64,000 bases of DNA from Candidatus Thiothrix sulfatifontis (lineage in GTDB: Bacteria; Pseudomonadota; Gammaproteobacteria; Thiotrichales; Thiotrichaceae). Of this stretch, positions 9,320 to 20,567 are shown in pieces (position 1 is the stretch's first letter; every line of letters starts with the position of its first letter). Below the pieces are notes generated by a model. It was not told where the DNA came from. It was given only the letters and a program-made list of their open reading frames with translations, and did no database searches. The DNA lies in assembly GCA_022828425.1 (NCBI GenBank), contig CP094685.1, forward strand, positions 2,294,001 to 2,358,000, in the 5' to 3' direction. Both the position numbers and the translations under genes were made by a program.

Positions 9320-9492
9320 AGTATTCGGTTATATTCTAATCATAAGAACATGTGAATATTATCATGAACCAATACAAATTAAGCCACGACTAATCAGTAA
9401 TCCCATCAGAACGATATAAGCAACACTTCATACAAGTCAGGTGATGGTTATATCCTCCTAGCGGTTGGGCATCCTTCGGGATGCCCTTTTTT
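9320..9492 (+). ncRNA. Candidate small RNA ending in a strong terminator
   Basis: Both flanking genes are on the minus strand, yet the gap ends in a textbook intrinsic terminator that works only on the plus strand, so a plus-strand transcript must exist. No convincing reading frame lies before it (the only ATG opens a 9-codon frame without a ribosome-binding site). A TTGACA at 9284-9289 is followed by TATA-rich sequence, but the spacing is not ideal, so the 5' end is approximate. An unpaired CCTCCT (9454-9459) directly before the terminator stem could act as an anti-Shine-Dalgarno seed, as in many Hfq-dependent RNAs. No known RNA family was recognised. Confidence 0.35.
9467..9492 (+). terminator. 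Intrinsic terminator
   Basis: A perfect 8-bp stem GGGCATCC / GGATGCCC closed by the stable TTCG tetraloop is followed by six T residues. On the opposite strand the stem is followed by AACCGC, so it does not serve pdxA. It touches the last codon of pdxA. Confidence 0.85.
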
Positions 9493-10486
9493 ATGCGCGA
9501 TTTCTGCCTAATTGCACCGCCAGATCAATGGCTTCACGCAAACTGCCGGTTTCTGCTTTGCCGGTTCCCGCCAAATCCAAGGCCGTGCCATGATCCACCG
9601 AAGTACGAATAATCGGCAAGCCCAAGGTAATGTTAATCGCTTTACCAAATCCGGCGTACTTGAGCACGGGTAAACCTTGATCATGATACATTGCCAGCAC
9701 CGCATCCGCGCCTTGCAAATGCCGAGGGGTGAACAAGGTATCCGCCGGTAATGGCCCGCTCAGGCGCATTCCTTGTTGGCATAAGCGTTGGATAACCGGC
9801 GTGATTACCTCAATCTCTTCCCGCCCCAAATGCCCGCCTTCGCCCGCGTGTGGGTTTAAGCCGCACACCAGAATATGCGGATCAGCAATGCCAAACTGGG
9901 TTTGCAAGTCGTGATGCAAGATGGTCAGCACCTCTGCCAGTAAAGGCTGGGTAATTAAACCACTGACCATTTTCAAGGGAACGTGCGTCGTCGCGAGCGC
10001 TACCCGCAACGTTCCCGCCGTCAGCATCATCACTGGCAAGGATGCCCCGGTCAGTTCCGCCAGAAATTCGGTGTGTCCGGTAAATGGAATGCCTGCATCG
10101 TTAATCACGCCCTTGTGTAACGGTGCTGTCACCATCGCCGCAAATTCACCGCTCAGGCAGCCGGATGCCGCATGGCGCAAGGTTTGCAACACGTAGTCAG
10201 CATTCGCTGGGTTGAGAACACCCGTGGTGACTGGTGCAGCGCACGTCACCGGCAAAATAAAGCATTCGCCTGCCACGCACGGGCGTTGCGCCTCAGTCGG
10301 GGTGTAGGGGCGTAAGTGCAGGTTGATGCCTAATTGTTGAGCACGATCGTGCAATACTGTGGGATCAGCAATGACGACCAAATCCGCCGCCCATTGCTGT
10401 TGTTGCAACAAGGTCAGAATAATGTCAGGGCCAATACCGGCAGGTTCGCCAGCCGTGATAGCAATGCGCAACGGAGTGCTTGTCAT
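9491..10486 (-). CDS. pdxA: 4-hydroxythreonine-4-phosphate dehydrogenase
   Basis: NAD-dependent step of pyridoxal phosphate synthesis (DXP-dependent route). 331 residues, as in E. coli PdxA (329). N-terminal [13 protein letters not shown], the metal-ligand His in [22 protein letters not shown] with the second His, and MYHDQGL with the third are all visible. It follows the shortened surA by 9 bases; the lptD-surA-pdxA order is the standard gammaproteobacterial one. The genes that usually come next (rsmA, apaG, apaH) are not here. Confidence 0.95.
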   Translation of the reverse strand: MTSTPLRIAITAGEPAGIGPDIILTLLQQQQWAADLVVIADPTVLHDRAQQLGINLHLRPYTPTEAQRPCVAGECFILPVTCAAPVTTGVLNPANADYVLQTLRHAASGCLSGEFAAMVTAPLHKGVINDAGIPFTGHTEFLAELTGASLPVMMLTAGTLRVALATTHVPLKMVSGLITQPLLAEVLTILHHDLQTQFGIADPHILVCGLNPHAGEGGHLGREEIEVITPVIQRLCQQGMRLSGPLPADTLFTPRHLQGADAVLAMYHDQGLPVLKYAGFGKAINITLGLPIIRTSVDHGTALDLAGTGKAETGSLREAIDLAVQLGRNRA

Positions 10487-10495
10487 GGTATTCGC

Positions 10496-11098
10496 CTATT
10501 GCAGTGTCAGACCGCTATTTTCCACCGGAATGCGGTATTCCACATAAGCGGCATTGCGCAATTCTTGGAGCCATGTCTGAAACTGTTCCTCGGCTTGCGC
10601 GTCAGCAGCGGCGGGGTCAGTGGCAGTGGCTTGCACGCGCCGTTCTACTTCACGTTTGCGCAATGCATCCGCCATGAGTTTGCGCCGGGTTTGCTCGCGA
10701 AAATCTGCGTAATCAATGCCTTCCTGCTGCAAGGCTTGCTGGAATGCAGGCAGGCTCAATTGATTGCGTTGTGCAATCGTGGCAATCATTTTGTTCAGGG
10801 TGACGTCATCAATCTGGATTCCGGCAGCATCGGCTTGCTGAAGTTGCAGCTTTTCCAGAATCAGGTTGTCGACGGCTTGTTTAAGCAGGGCAGGCGCGGC
10901 AAGGCTTGCTGCGGTTTGATTCGCTGCACGTAAGCGTTGAGCGCGTGCTTGTGCTTCGCTCATCATGATCACATCACTGTTTACGACCGCCGCAATTTGA
11001 TCCAGCGGCGTGGCATTTTCAGCTTGTGCGGGTTGAGCAGTCAATAACATCGCTAAGACCGCAGCGCTGATTAATGGGAAAAATGTTAATTTATTCAT
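10496..11098 (-). CDS. surA: SurA-like periplasmic chaperone lacking the parvulin domains
   Basis: Signal peptide MNKLTFF...AQPAQA-EN (about 24 residues) followed by the SurA N-terminal chaperone domain: LDQIAAVVNSDVI, LLKQAVDNLILEKLQLQ and the C-terminal helix region. It has only about 200 residues against 428 in E. coli SurA; both PpiC peptidyl-prolyl isomerase domains are absent, and the frame ends cleanly before pdxA. SurA escorts outer-membrane proteins such as LptD, and the chaperone activity is known to reside largely in the N and C parts, so a short form may still work. Start: ATG overlapping the lptD stop by 8 bases (an alternative ATG lies two codons upstream). Confidence 0.82.
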   Translation of the reverse strand: MNKLTFFPLISAAVLAMLLTAQPAQAENATPLDQIAAVVNSDVIMMSEAQARAQRLRAANQTAASLAAPALLKQAVDNLILEKLQLQQADAAGIQIDDVTLNKMIATIAQRNQLSLPAFQQALQQEGIDYADFREQTRRKLMADALRKREVERRVQATATDPAAADAQAEEQFQTWLQELRNAAYVEYRIPVENSGLTLQ

Positions 11099-13277
11099 AG
11101 CCATACACACGATTTTGTAGCAGGTCACGCGTACCACTGCCAAAGTTGCCCAGTCCTTTTAGTTCAAACTCGACAAACAGCGCGTTGTCTTGCGTGGTGT
11201 TGTCGGGAAGTAAGTAATTGCGGCTGGCGACGCGGGTTTTCCAGCAGCAATTTTCGTATTCGGCACCGATCACGGTTTCAAGGTTACGGTCATTTTGCAA
11301 ATCACGTTCCCAGGCGCCCACCGCTTTCCAATTCTCGTTGACGGGTACGGAAAGTGAAAGATTGGCAGACTCAAAGCTGTCTTTGCGTTGCGCATAACCG
11401 ACATTGAGAATGCGCTTTTTATCATCTTTGTAGTTTACCCTTACTTCCCCGGCATTAACCGCGTTTTCTTGGCTGTCCCAGTACGCAGTGGTGCTGAGAC
11501 GCGTGCGTGGGTTGATTTCTCCGGCAGCTTCCAAAATGAGTTCGGAGCGGTTGCCCTGCAACGGTGCTTCATCTGGGAGGGTCACTTTGCGTTCATCGAA
11601 ATGGTATACCTGCCCGATGCTGGCACGGAACAATTCGCGCCCATCTGCGGGGGATTGCACCCGCGTCGATACCGAAGCCGTGAGCTGGTTGGCATCGCCG
11701 ATTCGATCTTTGCCGGTGAAGCGGTTTTCGGCAAACAATTGGCTGTAGCTTAAACTACGCGCAGAGGAGTCAAACACCGGAATACTGCTTTGATCGCGGT
11801 AAGGTGTGTAAGTGTAAAATAAGCGCGGTTCCAGCGTTTGGACATAGCGCCCTTGCTTAATGTCACGCTCAAAAAACAATCCCGCATCGATGCTGGCACT
11901 GGGTACGGTGCGGCTGATTTGAGCATCGGTAGCGTCATCGAGCTGGTATTGCGTATGGCGCAGTGTCAGCGAAGGTTTTACGTAAGCGGCTTCGGTGCTG
12001 AAACGCTTGCTGGCATGAGTGGTGACATCGAAGCGCGTGCCATTGGTTTCGGTGGTGCTGCCACTAAAGTTGGTGTATTCGGCTTCTGCATCGAGATTTA
12101 AGCCATTGTTGATTTGCGGGGGTTGGTAGCGCATGACCAATTGCGGCAAGCGGGCATGAGGCGCAGTGCCGCCATCCAATACTTGGTAGTCTTGTAACAG
12201 GGTTGAAAACGACCAGTGTTGACCCGCAGTCTGGTATTTTAAGCGCCGTTCCAAATTGACTACGCTGGTGGCTGCGAGTGAATTGCCCAGGTCAACGAAA
12301 TATTGATCATCGGAAACCCCTTCTGCTTTCAGTTGCAAACTGGATTTAGTGCTCAGGCGGGTGTCATTGTGAACATTGAAATAGTAACGGTTGTTTTGGT
12401 CACTGGCATTGTCATTTGGCAGTAACACATAGGAAGCTTCGCCTCGGTGTTTTTCGGTTAAGTAACGGAATTCTGTGCCCAGTTGCAACCCGCGATTGCT
12501 CAGTAGCGCTGGGGTTAATGTGAGGTCGTAGTTAGGAGCAAGATTCCAGTAGTAGGGCGCACTGAGTTGCAAGCCGGAGCGCTCATTCGTGCTAATGGCT
12601 GGCCACAGAAAGCCAGATTTACGTGCATCGGTAAGTGGAAACGAGAAATACGGCAAATACATAATGGGAACATTGCGCACTTTCAAGGTGGCATTGCGAG
12701 CGTTACCGCGTTCTTGGCGGTGATCCAGATAAATGGTGTTGGCATTCAAGCTCCAGTCGGGATTGTCGACTGGGCAGGTTGTGTAGGTGGAATCTTCTAA
12801 GCGGGTTAATTCTGGCGATTCTTGCACCACCCGTTTGCTGAAGCCTTGGCCATCGGCTTGCGACAAGTCATATTCTGCTGCCAGCATTTCGCCGGTATTT
12901 TGCAGCAAATTGTAGCGGAGTTGTTGGCTGCGCACCTGCATGGCATCGCTGCTAAAACTGACGTTGCCGGAGCCTGTAATAATGCCTGCTGGTTGGGTGT
13001 AGCTGGCTTGATCTGCGGTTAATTGTTTATTTTCTTGGGAAATATGCACATTACCGCTCATGCTTGAAATACCTTCGCCGCGAAATAACGCAGTGTTAGC
13101 TTCAATGTAAACCGCTTGTGGGGGCAGATTACCGGGGCGTTGAGTTGTTCCGTTGCCAGTGTTTACCGTGGGCACAGGACATGCCATCCACCCGGTTTGC
13201 GCCAATACCACGGTGGGGCTGCACGCCAATACCAACAGGGTGCTCAGTAAGAAATGCTGTTGTAATCTAGTTCTCAT
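11091..13277 (-). CDS. lptD: LPS-assembly outer-membrane protein LptD
   Basis: Inserts lipopolysaccharide into the outer leaflet of the outer membrane with LptE. From the ATG with GGAAAG ahead of it the protein has 728 residues: a signal peptide ending near VVLA-QT, a periplasmic OstA/LptA-like jellyroll (about residues 50-160, with VYIEANTALF and repeated GSGNVSF-type strands) and a large beta-barrel. The four cysteines that form the long-range disulfides in E. coli LptD have counterparts: one near the mature N-terminus (MACPV), one at TTCPVD and the adjacent pair in ENCCWK. Overlap with surA suggests coupled translation of substrate and chaperone. Confidence 0.94.
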   Translation of the reverse strand: MRTRLQQHFLLSTLLVLACSPTVVLAQTGWMACPVPTVNTGNGTTQRPGNLPPQAVYIEANTALFRGEGISSMSGNVHISQENKQLTADQASYTQPAGIITGSGNVSFSSDAMQVRSQQLRYNLLQNTGEMLAAEYDLSQADGQGFSKRVVQESPELTRLEDSTYTTCPVDNPDWSLNANTIYLDHRQERGNARNATLKVRNVPIMYLPYFSFPLTDARKSGFLWPAISTNERSGLQLSAPYYWNLAPNYDLTLTPALLSNRGLQLGTEFRYLTEKHRGEASYVLLPNDNASDQNNRYYFNVHNDTRLSTKSSLQLKAEGVSDDQYFVDLGNSLAATSVVNLERRLKYQTAGQHWSFSTLLQDYQVLDGGTAPHARLPQLVMRYQPPQINNGLNLDAEAEYTNFSGSTTETNGTRFDVTTHASKRFSTEAAYVKPSLTLRHTQYQLDDATDAQISRTVPSASIDAGLFFERDIKQGRYVQTLEPRLFYTYTPYRDQSSIPVFDSSARSLSYSQLFAENRFTGKDRIGDANQLTASVSTRVQSPADGRELFRASIGQVYHFDERKVTLPDEAPLQGNRSELILEAAGEINPRTRLSTTAYWDSQENAVNAGEVRVNYKDDKKRILNVGYAQRKDSFESANLSLSVPVNENWKAVGAWERDLQNDRNLETVIGAEYENCCWKTRVASRNYLLPDNTTQDNALFVEFELKGLGNFGSGTRDLLQNRVYGYE

Positions 13278-13493
13278 GCTTTCCGTGCAGCATTTAAAGC
13301 GCACTAACATCGCACACTCTGGGTACAGACTCAATGAGAAATATCCTACACGACCGCGCTTTTTAATTGAAACCGTAACAAAAAAAAGTGTAACCTAGCG
13401 GTACTTGCGACAAATCAATTTATAAAGGCGACTGCACCTTGCACCGCCTGTGGTATTACGATTTTATTTTGACGAATAAAATTATTTATTTTT

Positions 13494-13536
13494 GAATAAA
13501 TTTCAAATATCATCTTGAAATGTAGAATATTTATTC
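13494..13536. promoter_or_regulatory. AT-rich nested inverted repeat upstream of the AT-hook gene
   Basis: GAATAAAT (13494-13501) pairs with ATTTATTC (13529-13536), and inside it TTTCAA (13501-13506) pairs with TTGAAA (13515-13520). The surrounding stretch between lptD and the AT-hook gene is strongly AT-rich, unlike its neighbours. It may be an operator or a binding site for the AT-hook protein itself. This is a sequence observation; the function is inferred. Confidence 0.3.
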
Positions 13537-13602
13537 AGATAATAATGACTCTACGGTCAGAATCAAGAAATCACTTCAATGCGTTCTTGTGAGGGAAAAA
13601 AA

Positions 13603-14067
13603 GTGAGAACTGCGGATTATACGAACGGGATGCCCAGCATGACGACTTTACAAAGCAACAGCGATGATAACGAAATAGGTCACACATCCATGCAGACAGA
13701 CGATGCGATGAATAAGCGCGGCAGAGGACGCCCCAAAGGTGCAACTTCCAGCACCCTTGCCGATGTGAGAACACAAGCGGCAGATGAAAAGCGCAAAATT
13801 CGGGAAGAGTTAACGCACAAGATCAACCAGTTGCGCAGTCAGCTCGAAGAACTTGATGTTAATTATAAAGATGAGGTGCGTGAGCTACGCGAAGCACTGC
13901 GTGCCAGTGAACAGCGTGAAGCCTTTTTCAGGGCGGCTTTAGAAGATCGCTTGCAAGTGGTCGCGGAGCATATCCATAAGAGCTTAACGGACTGGGCAAA
14001 CGCAGAGTTGGAAGAAGGCCAGATAACGCAGCGGAAACGCGGCCGACCTCGCAAAACCTTCAAATAA
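13603..14067 (+). CDS. Coiled-coil protein with two AT-hooks
   Basis: No named family recognised. The protein (154 residues from the GTG start) has an AT-hook KRGRGRPKG at residues 38-46, a long heptad-like charged helix at about 60-125 (LTHKINQLRSQLEELDV and onward), and a second AT-hook RKRGRPRK at 144-151 close to the C-terminus. AT-hooks bind the minor groove of AT-rich DNA; two hooks on a dimerising coil would bridge DNA, as nucleoid proteins do. The GTG start is favoured by GAGGGA 6 bases upstream; an ATG 24 bases upstream and others 27 and 36 bases downstream are alternatives. An AT-rich inverted repeat lies upstream. The function is inferred from motifs alone. Confidence 0.7.
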   Translation: MRTADYTNGMPSMTTLQSNSDDNEIGHTSMQTDDAMNKRGRGRPKGATSSTLADVRTQAADEKRKIREELTHKINQLRSQLEELDVNYKDEVRELREALRASEQREAFFRAALEDRLQVVAEHIHKSLTDWANAELEEGQITQRKRGRPRKTFK

Positions 14068-14073
14068 GATGAG

Positions 14074-15584
<1,511 letters not shown>

Positions 15585-15588
<4 letters not shown>

Positions 15589-16010
15589 TTGTCGTACCAC
15601 TTGTGGTAAGTGCGGCGTTTGCCGTTCGGTGGGCGATAACTGCCCGCTGAACGTTGGGTAATCACGCCTTCGATGCGATTCATGCCGCTGATCTCAATCG
15701 CTTCGTAGTCCTCATTCAGAGCAACGAGGATGTATTTGCCTTCGATAATGCGCAATTGGCGGAAAATGTATTCGTCTTTGTCGTCAATCGCGAACACATA
15801 CGCGCCGTCACGCACAATGCCGGTCGGGTCGATCACGATCACGCAACCTTTGGCGAATTCCGGCTGCATACTGTCGTCGATGACCTGCATGGCGTAGGGT
15901 TCGTTTTCGGAACAATTCCCCTCGGAACTCATATTGTGCTTGAAATCGGGTTGCGCGACGGCGTTCAAGTTTTGCTTGAAGGTTTCAACGCTGATACGGG
16001 TTTCGGACAT
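15585..16010 (-). CDS. S24/LexA-like domain protein without DNA-binding domain
   Basis: 141 residues resembling the C-terminal peptidase/dimerisation domain of LexA and phage repressors: the Ser is in VIDDSMQPEF, followed by GCVIVIDPT and a GAYVFAI strand. There is no N-terminal helix-turn-helix. At the place where the family has the catalytic Lys (a VKR-type strand) this protein reads YIFRQL, so the general-base Lys appears replaced by Arg; autocleavage may be lost. The C-terminal tail is basic (PPNGKRRTYHKWYDK) and could contact nucleic acid or phospholipid. It lies between cysG and the ArsC-like gene with a 4-base overlap to the latter. Function unknown. Confidence 0.72.
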
Positions 16011-16013
16011 GGC

Positions 16014-17453
16014 TTATACCTCCACAGGGGCGACAGGGTGATCGAGGCTGAATTCGCTGGCAATGACGTGGCGTTGCGGCTCGTACCAATGCAATTTGCT
16101 ATGCAACTGCACCACTTCGCCGATGATGGTGAGGGTGGGGGCGCGGACACCGCTGTCTTTCACCAATTGCGGCAAGGTGGCAATCGTGCCGATGTGAACG
16201 CGCTGATTACGGGTCGTGCCTTGCTCGACCAATGCCGCTGGCGTGTCGCCGGAACGTCCGAAGGCTTGCAATTGCTGGCTGATCACTTCGATGCCGGTCA
16301 AGCCCATGTAGAACACCACGGTTTGATTGGGTTGCGACAATTGCGCCCAATTCAGGTCGATGCTGCCGTCTTTCAAATGTCCGGTGGCAAAGGTGCAGGA
16401 TTGCGCGTAATCGCGGTGCGTCAATGGAATACCTGCGTAAGACGAGCAGCCTGAAGCGGCGGTAATGCCGGGAACGACTTGGAACGGTACGCCGTTTTCC
16501 GCCAGCGTTTCGATTTCTTCGCCGCCGCGCCCAAAGATGAACGGGTCGCCGCCTTTCAGACGCAAGACGCGCTTGCCTTGCTTGGCAAGTTTCACCAGCA
16601 AGTCGTTGATTTGATCTTGCGGTACGGCGTGGCTGGCTTTTTCTTTGCCGACGTAAATGCGTTCGGCGCGTTGGTTCGCCATGTCCAGAATCGACTTGGA
16701 AACCAAGCGGTCATAAACCATTACATCCGCTTGCTGCATGAGGCGTAATGCCTTGAAAGTAAGCAGATCCGGGTCGCCGGGGCCAGCACCGACCAAATAG
16801 ACTTCGCCCATGGTTTGCCCGTGCGGGTAGGTGGCTAACATCTCTTCCAACAAGCGGCGAGCTTCAGAGACATGCCCGGCGTATACCAGTTCGGCAAATG
16901 TGCCTTTCAGCGCTTTTTCCCAGAAGGCTTTGCGCTGGTTCTCAGGCAGGTGTTTTTTGACAATATCGCGGTATTCTTCGGTGATACCCGCCAGCTCGCC
17001 GCACTGAGGGGGAATCATGGTTTCCAGCCGCATCCGCAATTGCCGCGCCAATACGGGGGATGCGCCGCCGGTTGAGACCGCAATTATTACGGGCGAACGA
17101 TCCACAACCGAGGGAATAATGAAATTGCCAACGGTCGCATCATCCACCACATTGACCAGCATATTGCGTTCTTCGGCCATGCGTGCAATCCGCGCGTTCA
17201 CGTTGGGGCTATTGGTGGCAGCTACCACCAAAAACTGCCCGTCAATATCGCTGTCTTCAAACAGGCGCGTGTAATGCTTGACCTTATTGCCGCTGATGGT
17301 GATCGCCATTTCTGCGGTGATGAACGGCGACACCAATGTCACAATTGCGCCTGCTTTAATCAAGCTGTCGACTTTACGTTCGGCTACTTTGCCACCGCCG
17401 ACGACCAAGCATTGACGGTGGTGCAGGTCAAGAAAAACAGGAAAACGATCCAT
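16014..17453 (-). CDS. cysG: Trifunctional siroheme synthase
   Basis: Makes siroheme from uroporphyrinogen III. The N-terminal part (about residues 1-150) is the NAD-dependent dehydrogenase/ferrochelatase with VVGGGKVAERKVDSL; a dimerisation region follows; the C-terminal part (from about residue 215) is the SAM-dependent uroporphyrinogen methyltransferase with VYLVGAGPGDPDLLT, LRLKGGDPFIFGRGGEE and YAGIPLTHRD. Length 479 is typical (457 in E. coli). Siroheme is the cofactor of both sulfite reductase and DsrAB. Its position in a row with a DsrS-like gene suggests it feeds sulfur oxidation. Confidence 0.95.
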   Translation of the reverse strand: MDRFPVFLDLHHRQCLVVGGGKVAERKVDSLIKAGAIVTLVSPFITAEMAITISGNKVKHYTRLFEDSDIDGQFLVVAATNSPNVNARIARMAEERNMLVNVVDDATVGNFIIPSVVDRSPVIIAVSTGGASPVLARQLRMRLETMIPPQCGELAGITEEYRDIVKKHLPENQRKAFWEKALKGTFAELVYAGHVSEARRLLEEMLATYPHGQTMGEVYLVGAGPGDPDLLTFKALRLMQQADVMVYDRLVSKSILDMANQRAERIYVGKEKASHAVPQDQINDLLVKLAKQGKRVLRLKGGDPFIFGRGGEEIETLAENGVPFQVVPGITAASGCSSYAGIPLTHRDYAQSCTFATGHLKDGSIDLNWAQLSQPNQTVVFYMGLTGIEVISQQLQAFGRSGDTPAALVEQGTTRNQRVHIGTIATLPQLVKDSGVRAPTLTIIGEVVQLHSKLHWYEPQRHVIASEFSLDHPVAPVEV

Positions 17454-17476
17454 TAATCACCTAAAACTGGGTATGT

Positions 17477-17929
17477 TTATTTGCCACGTTTGGGGCGGCT
17501 TTCGTAGTGGACGACACCTTTAACGAGTTCGCCATACGGGAAATCAGCAATGTTACCGTATTTTGACAAAGCAATGTTGACCAATTCGTAGATGTCGCGC
17601 ACCGTTTTTTCCGCTATTTGCTCAGGAAGCAGGTGCTGTTGCAGGGCTAAAGTGCCGCCTGCTTGCACTTTGAGCTCCTTATTGTGCGGTAACGGGCCAT
17701 CAATCAGGGTTTCGCGCAGCGCAAAGCGGGATTTTTCGCGCAATGTCTCCAAAAAAACCGCGCAATTGGCCAGACTCGCCTCTGATACACAGCCGACGGC
17801 TTCGCGGCTCGCCAGCAGGAAACGCTCGTGGCGGCTGCAATCGCACCGCCGGTTATTCAACGCTTTCTCGAACACGCAGCGGTTGGCGTTAACTTCGCGG
17901 TAAACCGTGCGGTATTGGTCTTCATCCAT
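17477..17929 (-). CDS. Cys-rich conserved protein next to cysG
   Basis: 150 residues; family name not recognised, though similar proteins seem familiar from sulfur-oxidising proteobacteria. Five Cys are clustered in the first 56 residues (18, 29, 31, 47 and 56), with CDCSRHERF in the middle, which suggests a metal or iron-sulfur site. The rest looks like a small helical cytoplasmic domain; no signal peptide or membrane segment. It sits in a minus-strand row with dsrS-like, a 78-residue gene and cysG, spaced 7 to 23 bases, and is probably co-transcribed. A role linked to siroheme or sulfur metabolism is inferred from context only. Confidence 0.65.
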   Translation of the reverse strand: MDEDQYRTVYREVNANRCVFEKALNNRRCDCSRHERFLLASREAVGCVSEASLANCAVFLETLREKSRFALRETLIDGPLPHNKELKVQAGGTLALQQHLLPEQIAEKTVRDIYELVNIALSKYGNIADFPYGELVKGVVHYESRPKRGK

Positions 17930-17936
17930 GCGCGGC

Positions 17937-18173
17937 TTACTTTTCCCATTCCATCAGGATGGGCTTTTCGCGGGTTTCGTGCAGGTTTTCTTCGGCTTCT
18001 AAAAGGCTGGCGGCGAAGACGATTTTGACGATGGCTTTGTCACCCGGTTCTTGTTGCGCCCGTAGGCTGCGAGCCAGTTCACGCGCTTCTGGATAGGCTT
18101 CGCAGGCTTGCTGCATGTCCAGATTTTTGATCATCGGGTTGGGTTGGGTGATTTTGAACACGTAGTAGGGCAT
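17937..18173 (-). CDS. Small conserved protein in the cysG-dsrS row
   Basis: 78 residues, unrecognised. It starts PYYVFKI, continues with a helix containing CEAYPEARELARSLRAQ and ends with an acidic helix (LLEAEENLHETRE) and ILMEWEK. No membrane segment. The tight spacing (4 bases after the DsrS-like gene, 7 bases before the Cys-rich gene) and coding-like composition support it as real. Function unknown; context points to sulfur metabolism. Confidence 0.6.
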   Translation of the reverse strand: MPYYVFKITQPNPMIKNLDMQQACEAYPEARELARSLRAQQEPGDKAIVKIVFAASLLEAEENLHETREKPILMEWEK

Positions 18174-18177
18174 GGAT

Positions 18178-19302
18178 TTACCTCAAGAGTAAAAGGGTGG
18201 TTTGCGCCAGCAAGGGTTTGATCAAGGGTTCGAGGCGTTTGCGCATCACTGAACCGACCGAATCGTTGCCGCCAAAATACGGAATGAGGGAATCTTCCCC
18301 CATTTGCGCGAGTATTAACATAGCCTTAAATAGGGGCAATGTGTCGGGATTCAAGGTGTCACGCACGGCTTTTGCGTCGGCTGGGCAGTCATCGGCGGCG
18401 TGGCAAAACTGTTCGGCGCGTTGCAGGGCGGTATTTAGGTCGCGCACGCCGCGCGATTCCGGCAACGGCAGCGGGAAGCGTTTGTCGATAGCGATGAATA
18501 AGGAGATGACGACTTCTTGATCGACGGGTTTTTCGAGCGCGAGTTGCAGGGCGCGTAGCCAATTTTGCCCTGCGCTATCGAGGGTTTGGCTGAGGGCTTG
18601 GGCGTAGGGGTTGCCATTTTCCAACAGCGTTGCCAGTTGCGCGGTGAGGTCGGCATGGTGGCGATGCGGCTTGTCGGGCAAGGGAATGTAGGTGGGGTCA
18701 GCGTGCAGGAAGCCGATGTAGAACGGGTTTTTGCGTTTGGCGCGTTCCCAAAGTTTGCTGCGTTCGGCAGGTGATAGCAGTTCACCTTGCAGGCAGAGGC
18801 GCACGGTGTCTACCACGTCGAGTTGCACTTCCTCGAAGGGCAGGAATTCGAGTAGGTAGGCGGTGAGTTCTTTGCCAAGTTCGCCGTTGACGACTTCGGG
18901 GTTTTCCAACAAACAGCGGGCGTTGGTGGCGCTGGGGCTTGCCCACCATGCGCGTTTCGCGATGTCGTGGGTTAAGCCGGGGGTGTAGACCACGGCGGCG
19001 ACGGCTTCGGGTTCGCCAAGGAGCAGCATTTGGTCGAGGTTATTGCGGGCGTGACCCATGCGCGTCCAGCGTTTCAGGAAAATCGGGTAGCCGCCGGGCG
19101 AGCCGGTGACTTTCATGGAGAGCAATTCGCGTACCCAGCGCAGGTATTGCTCGTCCCGCGCGGTGGGGTTGAGGCGCACTTTCGCTTCGCCCCGCTCGGT
19201 GAGGGCGTGGACGGTCATGGTGGACTCGTTAATGCGCACGGCTTGCAGCGGTTGGGCAAGCAGGACATTGAGCCGCAGGTTGTCTTCGTTGGAAAGCTGC
19301 AA
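18178..19302 (-). CDS. dsrS: DsrS-like sulfur oxidation accessory protein
   Basis: 374 residues, soluble, without signal peptide or membrane segments. The N-terminal part (LSNEDNLRLNVLL, QAVRINESTMTVHALT, LSMKVTGSPGGYPIFLKRWTRMGHAR) matches what I recall of DsrS, the last gene of the dsr cluster of Allochromatium vinosum, a cytoplasmic protein of unclear role in oxidation of stored sulfur. The assignment is from memory and moderately sure. The start is a TTG without a strong ribosome-binding site; it preserves the family N-terminus. It heads the row with two small genes and cysG. The DsrN- and DsrR-like genes lie 20 kb away, so the dsr accessory genes are dispersed here. Confidence 0.6.
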   Translation of the reverse strand: MQLSNEDNLRLNVLLAQPLQAVRINESTMTVHALTERGEAKVRLNPTARDEQYLRWVRELLSMKVTGSPGGYPIFLKRWTRMGHARNNLDQMLLLGEPEAVAAVVYTPGLTHDIAKRAWWASPSATNARCLLENPEVVNGELGKELTAYLLEFLPFEEVQLDVVDTVRLCLQGELLSPAERSKLWERAKRKNPFYIGFLHADPTYIPLPDKPHRHHADLTAQLATLLENGNPYAQALSQTLDSAGQNWLRALQLALEKPVDQEVVISLFIAIDKRFPLPLPESRGVRDLNTALQRAEQFCHAADDCPADAKAVRDTLNPDTLPLFKAMLILAQMGEDSLIPYFGGNDSVGSVMRKRLEPLIKPLLAQTTLLLLR

Positions 19303-19382
19303 GGGGTGTACCGATTATCCTAGGGAATATGTCAAGATTATCGGGGTAGGCGGTCGGGATGCCAATAACCCTGTTGTGGTAG

Positions 19383-20567
<1,185 letters not shown>

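Noticed and set aside
10290..10315. GTAGGGGCGTA in pdxA as another copy of the palindromic element
   Set aside because: Only the short core matches; no inverted partner or hairpin follows, and it lies in conserved coding sequence.
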